Source: an uncultured Bacteroidota bacterium | GTDB lineage: Bacteria; Bacteroidota; Bacteroidia; B-17B0; Aurantibacillaceae | Direction: 5' to 3' | Length of the DNA stretch: 16,690 nt | Assembly: GCA_937868675.1 (NCBI GenBank) | Contig: CALMNJ010000419.1 | Span: 1 to 16,690 of the forward strand | Part shown: in pieces, positions 6,177 to 12,879 of the stretch | Layout of the letters: each line of letters opens with the position of its first letter | Position numbering within the stretch: the stretch's first letter is position 1 | Notes under the pieces: model-generated | The model's input: the letters and a program-made list of their open reading frames with translations, nothing else | Told to the model about the DNA's origin: nothing | The model's database searches: none | Translations under genes and position numbers: made by a program

Positions 6177-6815
6177 ATGTTGTATCTGAAATCCTTTACG
6201 TTTAATCCCTTTGAGGAAAACACTTATGTGCTTTACGATGAAAACAGCGAGGCCTTTATTTTTGATCCGGGCAACTACACCAGCACCGAGGGCGAAGCAT
6301 TAAAAACATTTATTGCTGAAAAGGGCCTTCATCCCAAACGGCTGTTGCTTACGCATGCACACATTGATCATGTGCTTGGATGCCGCTTTGTGTTTGATAA
6401 TTACGGCCTGCTGCCCGAGGTACACAAAAGTGACCTGCCTGTTTTGCAACGGATGAGCGAAAGCGCTATGCGTTTTGGCATAAGTTGCGAAGCAGCGCCG
6501 CTACCCGAAAAATACATTGAAGACGGCGAGGTTATAATGCTGGGAAGCTATGCGCTCGAATGCATTTTTGTTCCGGGGCATTCGCCGGGCAGCATTGCCT
6601 TTTATAACCGCACCAACAAGTTTGTGATTGGCGGCGATGTGTTGTTTAATGGCAGTATTGGCCGCACCGATCTGCCCGGCGGCGATCACGCCACGCTGAT
6701 AAGCTCCATTAAAAACCGTCTGTTTGCGCTCAACGATGATGTAAAAGTGTTTTGTGGACACGGCCCTTCTACCACCGTCGGGCACGAACGCCAGACAAAT
6801 CCATTTGTTCGCTGA
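6177..6815 (+). CDS. MBL-fold hydrolase, glyoxalase II-like
   Basis: A cytosolic metallo-beta-lactamase-fold hydrolase (212 residues) of the short glyoxalase II/YcbL type. All metal ligands are visible: THAHIDH (His60, His62, Asp64, His65), PGHSPGS (His135), GGDVLF (Asp154) and CGHGP (His195). It lacks the C-terminal glutathione-binding domain of classical glyoxalase II, so it probably hydrolyses another thioester or ester. The ATG at 6177 follows the amidohydrolase stop by 1 bp, and the two sit at the head of the operon. Confidence 0.92.
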   Translation: MLYLKSFTFNPFEENTYVLYDENSEAFIFDPGNYTSTEGEALKTFIAEKGLHPKRLLLTHAHIDHVLGCRFVFDNYGLLPEVHKSDLPVLQRMSESAMRFGISCEAAPLPEKYIEDGEVIMLGSYALECIFVPGHSPGSIAFYNRTNKFVIGGDVLFNGSIGRTDLPGGDHATLISSIKNRLFALNDDVKVFCGHGPSTTVGHERQTNPFVR

Positions 6816-6841
6816 ATACTGTATTTTAGTAACTTAGTAAT

Positions 6842-7486
6842 ATTAAACGTACGCTTCTCATACTAACACTGTTTGCATGCCTTGCCACCAGGGCCCAGTA
6901 CAATTCAGAGCATCCGGAGGATGCTAAAAGGGTGTATTTCAGGGAGGAGGAAATGCTCTTTAAAAAGAAGCGTTACCGGGTGCACAACAATTATATTTCC
7001 GGCGGTCCGGGATTGCTGGCAAGCACCATCAGGCCACAAACGCTAAACATGATCGGGCTGGATTTTCAGTTTCACATCCGGTGGCAGCATTTTCAGGTAG
7101 GGGGCTATAACAGTGGGGTAACCAGTAACCGAACCAGCCACCTGCAGGGGCATTTGTGTTATGGTTACCGGTATGAAAACACAAAATACAACTTTGCCGT
7201 GTTTGGCGGTCCGGCCTACGCCACAGGTGCTGCCCCGGTAACCTTTCAAAAAAACAATGGTGTTGATACGGTAGTGGGCGTTCAGTATTTCGACTGGGGT
7301 TTTTACGTAAACTGTCAGGCCGTTAAAAAAATCACGTTCGATATTGGCCTCGGTGCCGAAGTGTTTGCGGAAGTAAGCCGGCGCCAAACTATTTTCGGAA
7401 TAAAAGTCATCGCCTTTTTCTCAGGCTCATACAGGGGCCCCAAACAGGCCACAAATCCAAACGTACGAACCTATCATTCAAAATGA
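6842..7486 (+). CDS. Secreted barrel-like protein, apparent ATT start
   Basis: An exported protein of 214 residues if started at the ATT codon at 6842. The frame is open from the stop at 6830-6832, and the codons after ATT read KRTLLILTLFACLATRAQ, a complete signal peptide with likely cleavage at Ala-Gln. The only conventional starts in frame are a GTG at 6932 and an ATG at 6953; both fall after the signal sequence. The mature part is rich in Gly, Tyr and Phe and has alternating strands (FQFHIRW, FQVGGYNSG, YNFAVFGGPAY, FDWGFYVNC, FDIGLGAEVFAEV), consistent with an outer-membrane beta-barrel. Family not recognised. The gene ends by overlapping the oxidoreductase start by 4 bp (ATGA). Either ATT is a true rare start, or an ATG was lost by mutation or sequencing error. 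Confidence 0.75.
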   Translation: MKRTLLILTLFACLATRAQYNSEHPEDAKRVYFREEEMLFKKKRYRVHNNYISGGPGLLASTIRPQTLNMIGLDFQFHIRWQHFQVGGYNSGVTSNRTSHLQGHLCYGYRYENTKYNFAVFGGPAYATGAAPVTFQKNNGVDTVVGVQYFDWGFYVNCQAVKKITFDIGLGAEVFAEVSRRQTIFGIKVIAFFSGSYRGPKQATNPNVRTYHSK

Positions 7487-8559
7487 CCGATTTTTTGATT
7501 GTGGGCCGGGGCCTCGCCGCCAGTGTTATCATGTACCGCTTTGCCGAGGCAGGCATCAGCTTTAAAACCATAGGAAAGGAAGATCTGAGCCGGAGCTCGC
7601 AGGTGGCAGGAGGCTTATGGAATCCGGTGGTGTTTAAACGCATGACCTCAAGCTGGATGGCGCATACCCTGGTGCCCGAGCTGCTTGAATTTTATACCAG
7701 GTGCGAACAAATGACCGGTAAAAAAATACTGTATCAGCGAAACATTGCAAAGCCTTTTACCGAAGACCAGGAAAAAATGCTCTGGAAAAAAAGGGCGGTC
7801 AACGAGCTGGCAGGATTTCTTGATCCGCGGCTGGATTTGGTTGAGCATGAGGAACTGGCCCACTGTAAAGCAAGACTGGGTTACGGAACGGTACTGAAAT
7901 CGGGCTTTGTGGACATGAAGAGTTTTTTAAAAGCAACAACCCGTTTTTTTGAAAAAAACATTGTTGATGAAGCGTTTGATCATGCGCTTCTGGAAATAAA
8001 AGAAAACGTGGTTACCTACAACACACACCGCGCGCGTAACATCCTTTTTTGTGAGGGGTACCTTGTAAAAAACAATCCTTATTTTAACTGGATACCTTTA
8101 AAGCCTGCCAAAGGCGAAACACTGAAAATAAAAGCTCCGGCACTGGCGCTGCATAACACCATCTTTAACCGCAACGGATTTATATTGCGCCTGCCCGACG
8201 GTAATTTTAAAGTGGGAGCCACGTATGAATGGAACGATCAGAACGATGTGCCAACTCAAAAAGCGCTGGACGAACTCAGGCACAAGCTTTCGCAAATGAT
8301 AGCCTGCGACTACGAAATAGTGGAACACGAAGCAGGGGTGAGGCCCTCAAGCATTGATCGCCGGCCAATAATAGGCCGGCATCCCGAATACGGCAATAAT
8401 TATATTTTCAACGGTTTGGGCACCAAGGGCGTAATGCTGGCACCATATTTCAGCAAAAAATTTGTATTTTTCTACTTACAAAAGCAAATCCTTGAACGTG
8501 AAGTGAACGTTGAACGGTTCAGATCCTTTTATGAAGCAAGTAAAAAAAGCAAAGATTAG
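7483..8559 (+). CDS. FAD-dependent oxidoreductase (DAO family)
   Basis: A 358-residue flavoprotein of the D-amino-acid-oxidase/glycine-oxidase-like superfamily. The N-terminal FAD-binding fold shows LIVGRGLAAS (5-14), with the GxGxxA pattern shortened. A QVAGGLWNPVV segment (40-50) follows, similar to the SxxAxGxxxP flavin-contact region of the DAO family. The C-terminal HEAGVRPSSIDRRPIIGRHP (282-301) and FNGLGTKG (309-316) motifs are the conserved flavin-closing elements. Such enzymes oxidise amines or imino acids; the substrate is unknown. The start overlaps the preceding gene by ATGA, and the end overlaps the retropepsin-like gene by 29 bp, indicating a tightly coupled operon. Confidence 0.9.
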   Translation: MTDFLIVGRGLAASVIMYRFAEAGISFKTIGKEDLSRSSQVAGGLWNPVVFKRMTSSWMAHTLVPELLEFYTRCEQMTGKKILYQRNIAKPFTEDQEKMLWKKRAVNELAGFLDPRLDLVEHEELAHCKARLGYGTVLKSGFVDMKSFLKATTRFFEKNIVDEAFDHALLEIKENVVTYNTHRARNILFCEGYLVKNNPYFNWIPLKPAKGETLKIKAPALALHNTIFNRNGFILRLPDGNFKVGATYEWNDQNDVPTQKALDELRHKLSQMIACDYEIVEHEAGVRPSSIDRRPIIGRHPEYGNNYIFNGLGTKGVMLAPYFSKKFVFFYLQKQILEREVNVERFRSFYEASKKSKD

Positions 8560-8980
8560 ACTAATAGGCCGCAGGGAGCTCGTTGATTTTCCGGAACTGG
8601 ATTTGATGCAGGTGGAGGCAAAAATTGATACGGGCGCTTACACCTCATCGCTGCACTGCGAAAAAATTGAACTTAGCTATGAGGACGCAAAGCCGGTTCT
8701 GTATTTTACCATCGAAACCGGAAAAAAAGCCATCAGATTTGAAGAGTTTGGACGTAAAAAAATAAAAAATTCCTTTGGCGAAATGGAGGAGAGGTTTGTC
8801 ATAAAAACGCTGATAGGTATCGGAGGAAAAAAAATTACAGGCACCATTTCGCTGAGTAACCGCGACAACATGCGCTATCCGGCACTAATCGGAAGGCGCA
8901 TCATAAAAGGAAAATTCATAATAGACCCCAAAAAAACACACACCGGAGGCATTTCATTAAAGAAAGACTGGCGTAGCTAA
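8531..8980 (+). CDS. RimK-associated retropepsin-like protein (RimB type)
   Basis: A small cytosolic protein (149 residues) of the family variously named ATP-dependent zinc protease or retropepsin-like RimB. The motif KIDTGAYTSSLHC (31-43) contains the D-T-G of aspartic proteases. IGRRIIKGKFIIDP near the C-terminus is the conserved closing block. The ATG at 8531 is chosen over an upstream in-frame GTG-type start at 8510, because MKQVKKAKIRLIGRREL matches the usual N-terminus. It lies inside the 3' end of the oxidoreductase gene. The family usually sits beside rimK, as here, and in Pseudomonas RimB modulates RimK. Proteolytic activity is not established for most members. Confidence 0.88.
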   Translation: MKQVKKAKIRLIGRRELVDFPELDLMQVEAKIDTGAYTSSLHCEKIELSYEDAKPVLYFTIETGKKAIRFEEFGRKKIKNSFGEMEERFVIKTLIGIGGKKITGTISLSNRDNMRYPALIGRRIIKGKFIIDPKKTHTGGISLKKDWRS

Positions 8981-9017
8981 TGCCTGCGGGATAACACACA
9001 GTTTAATAAACATCCAT

Positions 9018-9914
9018 ATGAAAATTGCAGTATTATCGCGTAACCGTAACCTGTATTCAACCAGGCGGATACTACAGGCCGGTGAGGAGCGTGGCCACGA
9101 AATGCTTTTGCTCGATCACATGAAATGCGTATTGGTGATTGAACAGGGCCGGCCCCATATTTATTTTAACGGCAGGGAAGTACACGATGTAAATGCGGTG
9201 ATTCCGCGTATCGGGGCTTCTGCAACCTTTTACGGCTCGGCGGTGGTAAGGCAGTTTGAAATGATGAAAATATTTACCGCCGTTGAATCGCAGGCGCTGG
9301 TACGTTCGCGCGATAAACTACGGAGCCTCCAGATTTTGGCACGTGCCGGCCTTGGGATTCCAAAAACCGCTTTCGCATCGTCGCCCAAGGATAAGGACAT
9401 TGACAGTGTGATTGAAAGTATTGGTGGTGCTCCCTGCGTAATAAAACTACTGGAAGGCACTCAGGGTATTGGGGTTATTCTGGCCGAAAATGCCAAGGCA
9501 GCTAAGAGTGTTGTGGAGGCGTTTCTGAAACTGGAGGCCAACATGCTTGTGCAGGAGTTTATTGCCGAGGCAAAGGGCGCCGATCTGCGGGTGTTTGTGG
9601 TTGACGGGCAGGTGGTGGGCGCCATGAAGCGTCAGGCCAAGGAAGGAGAGTTTAGAAGCAACCTGCACCGCGGCGGCTCGGCAACCGTGCTAACGCTAAC
9701 GCCCGAAGAGCGGGCTACGGCCATTAAAGCAGCCAAAAAACTGGGCCTCGGTATTGCGGGGGTTGATCTGCTGCAGTCAAATCGCGGACCGTTGGTTATG
9801 GAAGTAAACTCATCGCCCGGCCTCGAGGGAATTGAAGGAGCCACGGGAATAGATATTGCCGGTAAAATTATTGAGTATGTTGAACGGAATGAATTTAATA
9901 AGCCGGGCGAATAA
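9018..9914 (+). CDS. rimK: RimK-type ATP-grasp glutamate ligase
   Basis: An ATP-grasp ligase of 298 residues, matching RimK length. E. coli RimK adds glutamates to the C-terminus of ribosomal protein S6. Seen in the sequence: the N-terminal pre-ATP-grasp domain (MKIAVLSRNRNLYSTRRI), ATP contacts around Lys100 and Lys143, the glycine-rich loop LLEGTQGIGV (144-153), VQEFIAEAKGADLRVFV (178-194), the FRSNLHRGGSA loop (212-222), and the Mg-binding end VMEVNSSPGLEGIE (260-273) with Glu262 and Asn264. It starts 37 bp after the retropepsin-like gene and is followed 17 bp later by an M14-type deacylase. No S6 gene is in the window, so the actual acceptor protein is uncertain. Confidence 0.95.
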   Translation: MKIAVLSRNRNLYSTRRILQAGEERGHEMLLLDHMKCVLVIEQGRPHIYFNGREVHDVNAVIPRIGASATFYGSAVVRQFEMMKIFTAVESQALVRSRDKLRSLQILARAGLGIPKTAFASSPKDKDIDSVIESIGGAPCVIKLLEGTQGIGVILAENAKAAKSVVEAFLKLEANMLVQEFIAEAKGADLRVFVVDGQVVGAMKRQAKEGEFRSNLHRGGSATVLTLTPEERATAIKAAKKLGLGIAGVDLLQSNRGPLVMEVNSSPGLEGIEGATGIDIAGKIIEYVERNEFNKPGE

Positions 9915-9931
9915 AAATAAAGAGTTGACCA

Positions 9932-10882
9932 ATGCAAAAAACCATTGAAATAAATAAACAAACCATAGAGCCGGGTCAAAACAAAATGGTGATCCTGAAC
10001 ACCTATGAACTTCACACCAAAACCAAGCTGGAGATTCCCGTCCAGGTGTTTCATGCCGAACAGGAAGGACCAGCCATGATGCTGAGTGCCGGCATGCATG
10101 GTGAAGAAATCAATGGCATCGAAATTATCCGTAAAGTGGTGACCCGTAGCGAAGTTCAAAAACTTAAATGCGGCACACTCATCGCCATCCCGGTTATAAA
10201 TGTGATCTCGTTTTTATATGCGAGCAGGGACTTGCCCGATGGACGTGACCTGAATCGTTGCTTCCCCGGATCACGCAGAGGATCAATTGGCAGCCGCATT
10301 GCCTTTGATATTATGAAACATATTTTGCCAGTGATTGATTTTGGAGTTGACTTTCATACGGGCGGCGCCAAAATAAACAACTTTCCGCAACTGCGCTGTG
10401 TGTTCGGTTTTCCCGACAACATTGCCATCGCACAACGTTTCTCGGCCCCACTGATCATTGATAGCCCTTATCGCGATGGCACATTCAGAAAGGAAGCTGC
10501 CAAAAAAAACAAACCCATTCTGGTGTTTGAGGGTGGAGAGAGTATGCGCTTTGATTACCACGCCATTAACGAGGGCGTAAACGGATGCCTGCGCCTTCTC
10601 AATTCGTATGGAATGATTGATTTTGGTGTTCCCGACAACCGTTCGGTCAAAATTGAAAAAAGTACATGGGTACGTAGCAACAGCAGCGGCCTGTTTCACA
10701 TGAGCGTTAGCAACGGGTCGCCCGTAGCCAAAGGCGACTTGCTGGGAATTGTGTTTAATCCATACGGCACCACCGAAGAAAAAATAATCAGTCAGGTAAA
10801 TGGTTACATAGTTGGCATTAATAACCAGCCGGTGGTAAACCAGGGCGATGCGCTCATTCATATCGGCCTTGAGCAAGAATAA
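9932..10882 (+). CDS. AstE/AspA-family zinc deacylase
   Basis: A zinc carboxypeptidase-like hydrolase (316 residues) of the succinylglutamate desuccinylase/aspartoacylase family. The zinc ligands are visible: AGMHGEEING (His56, Glu59) and DFHTGG (His142). The substrate-binding arginine motif DGRDLNRCFPG (103-113) and a catalytic glutamate in VFEGGES (Glu200 or Glu203) are also present. The C-terminal part (about 230-316) forms the usual beta domain. Arginine-catabolism genes of the ast pathway are absent. Its position directly after the RimK pair suggests trimming of glutamate-type tails or release of acyl-amino acids, but this is inferred from context. Confidence 0.9.
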   Translation: MQKTIEINKQTIEPGQNKMVILNTYELHTKTKLEIPVQVFHAEQEGPAMMLSAGMHGEEINGIEIIRKVVTRSEVQKLKCGTLIAIPVINVISFLYASRDLPDGRDLNRCFPGSRRGSIGSRIAFDIMKHILPVIDFGVDFHTGGAKINNFPQLRCVFGFPDNIAIAQRFSAPLIIDSPYRDGTFRKEAAKKNKPILVFEGGESMRFDYHAINEGVNGCLRLLNSYGMIDFGVPDNRSVKIEKSTWVRSNSSGLFHMSVSNGSPVAKGDLLGIVFNPYGTTEEKIISQVNGYIVGINNQPVVNQGDALIHIGLEQE

Positions 10883-10897
10883 AAATCCGTAATTTTG
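10869..10897 (+). promoter_or_regulatory. Putative promoter TTG-N18-TAATTTTG
   Basis: A TTG (10869-10871) and an exact -7 consensus match TAATTTTG (10890-10897) are separated by 18 nt, close to Bacteroidota spacing. The -33 element lies inside the end of the deacylase gene. The -7 box ends 7 nt before the ATG at 10905, so the transcript for the microprotein and TatA would have almost no leader. Confidence 0.45.
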
Positions 10898-10904
10898 TTT
10901 TCGC

Positions 10905-11018
10905 ATGAGCAGCAATTCACTCGACCTGAGCGATTATTTTATTATAGCCTTTGTGGCCATGGTTTTTATAACGGGTATTGTGGTTGTGTTTAAGTTCATG
11001 CGGGCCGGAAAAAAATAA
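10905..11018 (+). CDS. 37-residue single-pass membrane microprotein
   Basis: A short open frame with sequence features of a real gene. It begins with ATG and 12 polar or acidic residues (MSSNSLDLSDYF). One hydrophobic helix follows, IIAFVAMVFITGIVVVF (about 13-29), and it ends in a basic tail KFMRAGKK, which would place the C-terminus in the cytoplasm by the positive-inside rule. It starts 22 bp after the deacylase stop, is preceded by a promoter-like sequence, and its stop lies 2 bp before the TatA start, so it is translationally linked to TatA. No family recognised. A role with the Tat translocase or as an independent membrane peptide is possible; no homology supports either yet. Confidence 0.6.
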   Translation: MSSNSLDLSDYFIIAFVAMVFITGIVVVFKFMRAGKK

Positions 11019-11020
11019 AC

Positions 11021-11272
11021 ATGTCTCTGCATCCCTTCATACTTTTTCTTAACCTCGGCGGCGGCGAGGTGGTGGTTATTTTATTTGTCATCATTTTGCT
11101 TTTTGGCGGAAAAGGAATTCCCGGCATTGCCCGCACACTGGGCAAGGGCATCCGCGAATTCAAAGACGCTTCAAATAGCATTCAGCGCGATATCCGCGAA
11201 AGTACCGGCAGTTTAACCGAACAGGTAAACGAACATATTCAGGAAGTAAAAAAAGAAATCGAAAAGGAGTAA
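11021..11272 (+). CDS. tatA: Twin-arginine translocase subunit TatA
   Basis: An 83-residue TatA/TatE-type subunit. TatA oligomers form the passage for folded twin-arginine proteins across the inner membrane. An N-terminal membrane helix (about 15-29, EVVVILFVIILLFGG) is followed by the hinge FGGKGIPGIARTLGKGIREFK, the conserved F-G-x-x-x-x-P pattern and amphipathic helix. A charged, probably helical tail follows. A Phe-Gly is present at the hinge, as required. No tatC is in the window; in Bacteroidota the tat genes are often not adjacent. Its 3' end faces that of the minus-strand barrel gene, with only 13 bp between. Confidence 0.9.
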   Translation: MSLHPFILFLNLGGGEVVVILFVIILLFGGKGIPGIARTLGKGIREFKDASNSIQRDIRESTGSLTEQVNEHIQEVKKEIEKE

Positions 11273-11285
11273 GGCTTCATGACCA

Positions 11286-12215
11286 TTACTCTCCTTCCGG
11301 ATTATTCAATCTGAAGGGCCTGCGATTCACATAAAGGAAGCGGTAACCCACACCCACTTTAAGTCCGAACTGATAAACCGTACTGCTTTTATGCAGCGAT
11401 TTTTCATCAAAAACATTGGTATAGTCTCCTGCATTTTTATCGTTGAGGTCGTTAATGCCCCTCATGTAAAAAGCACTGATGTTCAGGAACATGTTCTTCG
11501 AGAAATACGTTTTTACACCCGCAGCCAGCATTAGCGAAAACACCAGCTTGCTGGTTTCAAGACTCTGGCGGCTATTGCCGAACGTGGTATTGGTAAAGCC
11601 TAACGAGGGCTCATTTTCAACAAGCACATAAGAGCTGATACCAGTTATTTTCTGAGGGTACAAGCCTTTTTTGTTTAAGATCCCATCTTGGGTGAGATGG
11701 TACGAAAGCACAAAATTGGCTTTAACACCTGCTTCAACATACCCTTCAAGTACCGATGCCGGGCTGCTTCTTAATCTTATACAAACAGGAACATCAACGG
11801 TATTCAGCCTGACTGTATTGGTATAAGCTGCCTCCGAAAGCGGATAATAGACTCCCCTGTTTTTGTCAACCCGCGTTTCAGGATACCTGAAATAACCGTT
11901 ATAACTGGTGAGATTCACAAACCGGTTAAATTCAATGCCAAAAACGTAGCCAATATTGTTGCCGGCAGGTACAAAATAATTGAATCCGGCATTGGGTAGC
12001 ACGCTGCCAGCGCTGCGGGCATATTGGTCCTGTTTCACATTCTCATTATAAATGCCCGAATAAACCGGAGCCGCAAACACGACGATCTCTTTCTTAAACT
12101 TCGAATGAGTAACTTTGCCCTGATCGGGGCGGGGAATACCGTTTTGTGCAAGTGTAGCGCCGCCTGTAACCAAAATAAAAACCAGGCTTATAGCAAGGGG
12201 CCAATGAAAACGCAT
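11286..12215 (-). CDS. Outer-membrane beta-barrel-like protein
   Basis: An exported protein of 309 residues. The ATG at 12215 is chosen because MRFHWPLAISLVFILVTGGATLAQ is a clean signal peptide; earlier in-frame starts would place 38 polar residues ahead of it. The mature protein shows repeated amphipathic strands with aromatic ends, such as GYVFGIEFNRFVNLTSYNGYF, VEAGVKANFVLSYHL, LVFSLMLAAGVKTYF, MFLNISAFYMRG and YQFGLKVGVGYRFLY. This is the pattern of PorT-type outer-membrane barrels of Bacteroidota. The last strand is followed by a short polar tail. Ligand and role are unknown. The gene starts inside the start region of the divergent gene at 12204. Confidence 0.8.
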   Translation of the reverse strand: MRFHWPLAISLVFILVTGGATLAQNGIPRPDQGKVTHSKFKKEIVVFAAPVYSGIYNENVKQDQYARSAGSVLPNAGFNYFVPAGNNIGYVFGIEFNRFVNLTSYNGYFRYPETRVDKNRGVYYPLSEAAYTNTVRLNTVDVPVCIRLRSSPASVLEGYVEAGVKANFVLSYHLTQDGILNKKGLYPQKITGISSYVLVENEPSLGFTNTTFGNSRQSLETSKLVFSLMLAAGVKTYFSKNMFLNISAFYMRGINDLNDKNAGDYTNVFDEKSLHKSSTVYQFGLKVGVGYRFLYVNRRPFRLNNPEGE

Positions 12216-12731
12216 TATTACAAATATATTTTTTATTTGTGCTTTACCATTCTTTTTAACGTTGAGGCCCGGGCACAAATCACCAAAATTAAGGTCCGGA
12301 AAGACCCCCTCCCATTTATGTTTTACCAAAAGGGAACGCGCAACGATACAATCTGGAGGGGAAAAAACGATGAGTTCTTTCTGTTAGTGCCCGATTCACT
12401 TAAGGAACGACTCATCTTCAGCACCGAAAACGGGCAACTGGTGCGCACCACCAATGATAGCCTCATTAAACTGAATTATCTGCCTGGCCTGAGCTACGAA
12501 TATATTTACGAAGTTAAAGACGAATCGAACATGCTTACGCTGAACGAGGAAACCAATCACCGGAATAAAAAATCACGGGTGGGGCCCCGTCCTAAAGTAA
12601 AAACGGGAGTATATAAAACTCAGATAACAGGCACAAGCAATTTCACAACAGGATGCATTCGCCTTCAGGTAATTCATAAAACTACCGGAACCCCGGTTTA
12701 TGAGCAAACGTATTATTACCCGGTGAAGTAA
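12204..12731 (+). CDS. Secreted protein of unknown function
   Basis: A 175-residue exported protein. The ATG at 12204 gives MKTHYYKYIFYLCFTILFNVEARAQ, a signal peptide with likely cleavage before or at Gln25. Upstream in-frame starts would run antisense through the neighbouring gene and add 60 polar residues. The mature part begins ITKIKVRKDPLPFMFY and appears beta-rich with many Thr, Tyr and Asn, ending with VYEQTYYYPVK. One cysteine is present in the mature part, and no lipobox or catalytic motif. Family not recognised. Its first 12 bp are shared with the start of the divergent barrel gene, so the two may be co-regulated partners. Confidence 0.8.
   Translation: MKTHYYKYIFYLCFTILFNVEARAQITKIKVRKDPLPFMFYQKGTRNDTIWRGKNDEFFLLVPDSLKERLIFSTENGQLVRTTNDSLIKLNYLPGLSYEYIYEVKDESNMLTLNEETNHRNKKSRVGPRPKVKTGVYKTQITGTSNFTTGCIRLQVIHKTTGTPVYEQTYYYPVK
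12221..12228 (-). promoter_or_regulatory. Putative -7 box TATATTTG (minus strand)
   Basis: Read on the minus strand, TATATTTG matches TAnnTTTG exactly and ends 5 nt before the ATG at 12215. It lies within the signal-peptide codons of the divergent plus-strand gene. No clear TTG was found at -33. Confidence 0.35.
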
Positions 12732-12766
12732 AAAATAAGAACCGATATTTCCTGTCTTTTCTTTTC

Positions 12767-12774
12767 TATATTTG
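12767..12774 (+). promoter_or_regulatory. Putative -7 box TATATTTG for the exonuclease-gpsA operon
   Basis: An exact TAnnTTTG match 36 nt after the preceding stop and 105 nt before the ATG at 12880. Transcription from here would give a leader of about 100 nt that contains the foldable segment 12804-12869. No convincing TTG lies at -33. Confidence 0.4.
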
Positions 12775-12803
12775 ATGTGGTTTGACAAATGGCATAACGA
12801 AAC

Positions 12804-12869
12804 CCGTTTGCACCCTGTGGCGGAGTACAGGTGATTAAGTGCAACCGGCTTTTACTCCGCAAAGCCACA
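12804..12869 (+). promoter_or_regulatory. Candidate pseudoknot leader
   Basis: Stem P1 pairs 12804-12813 with 12839-12848 (ccgtttgcac/gtgcaaccgg, one mismatch). Inside it, P2 pairs cctgt (12814-12818) with acagg (12827-12831), leaving the loop ggcggagt. That loop (gcggagt, 12820-12826) is exactly complementary to actccgc at 12854-12860, just beyond P1, so a 7-bp pseudoknot can form. Alternatively tgtgg and gcggagta (12816-12827) pair with tactccgc and ccaca (12853-12869), which would break P2. The segment ends 10 nt before the ATG at 12880. I do not recognise a known riboswitch class in it. Confidence 0.45.
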
Positions 12870-12879
12870 ACATATTTTT

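Noticed and set aside
11264..11297. Possible bidirectional terminator between tatA and the convergent barrel gene (aaggagtaa versus ttactctcctt)
   Set aside because: The stem needs a 2-nt bulge, overlaps both stop codons, and no T-run follows on either strand.
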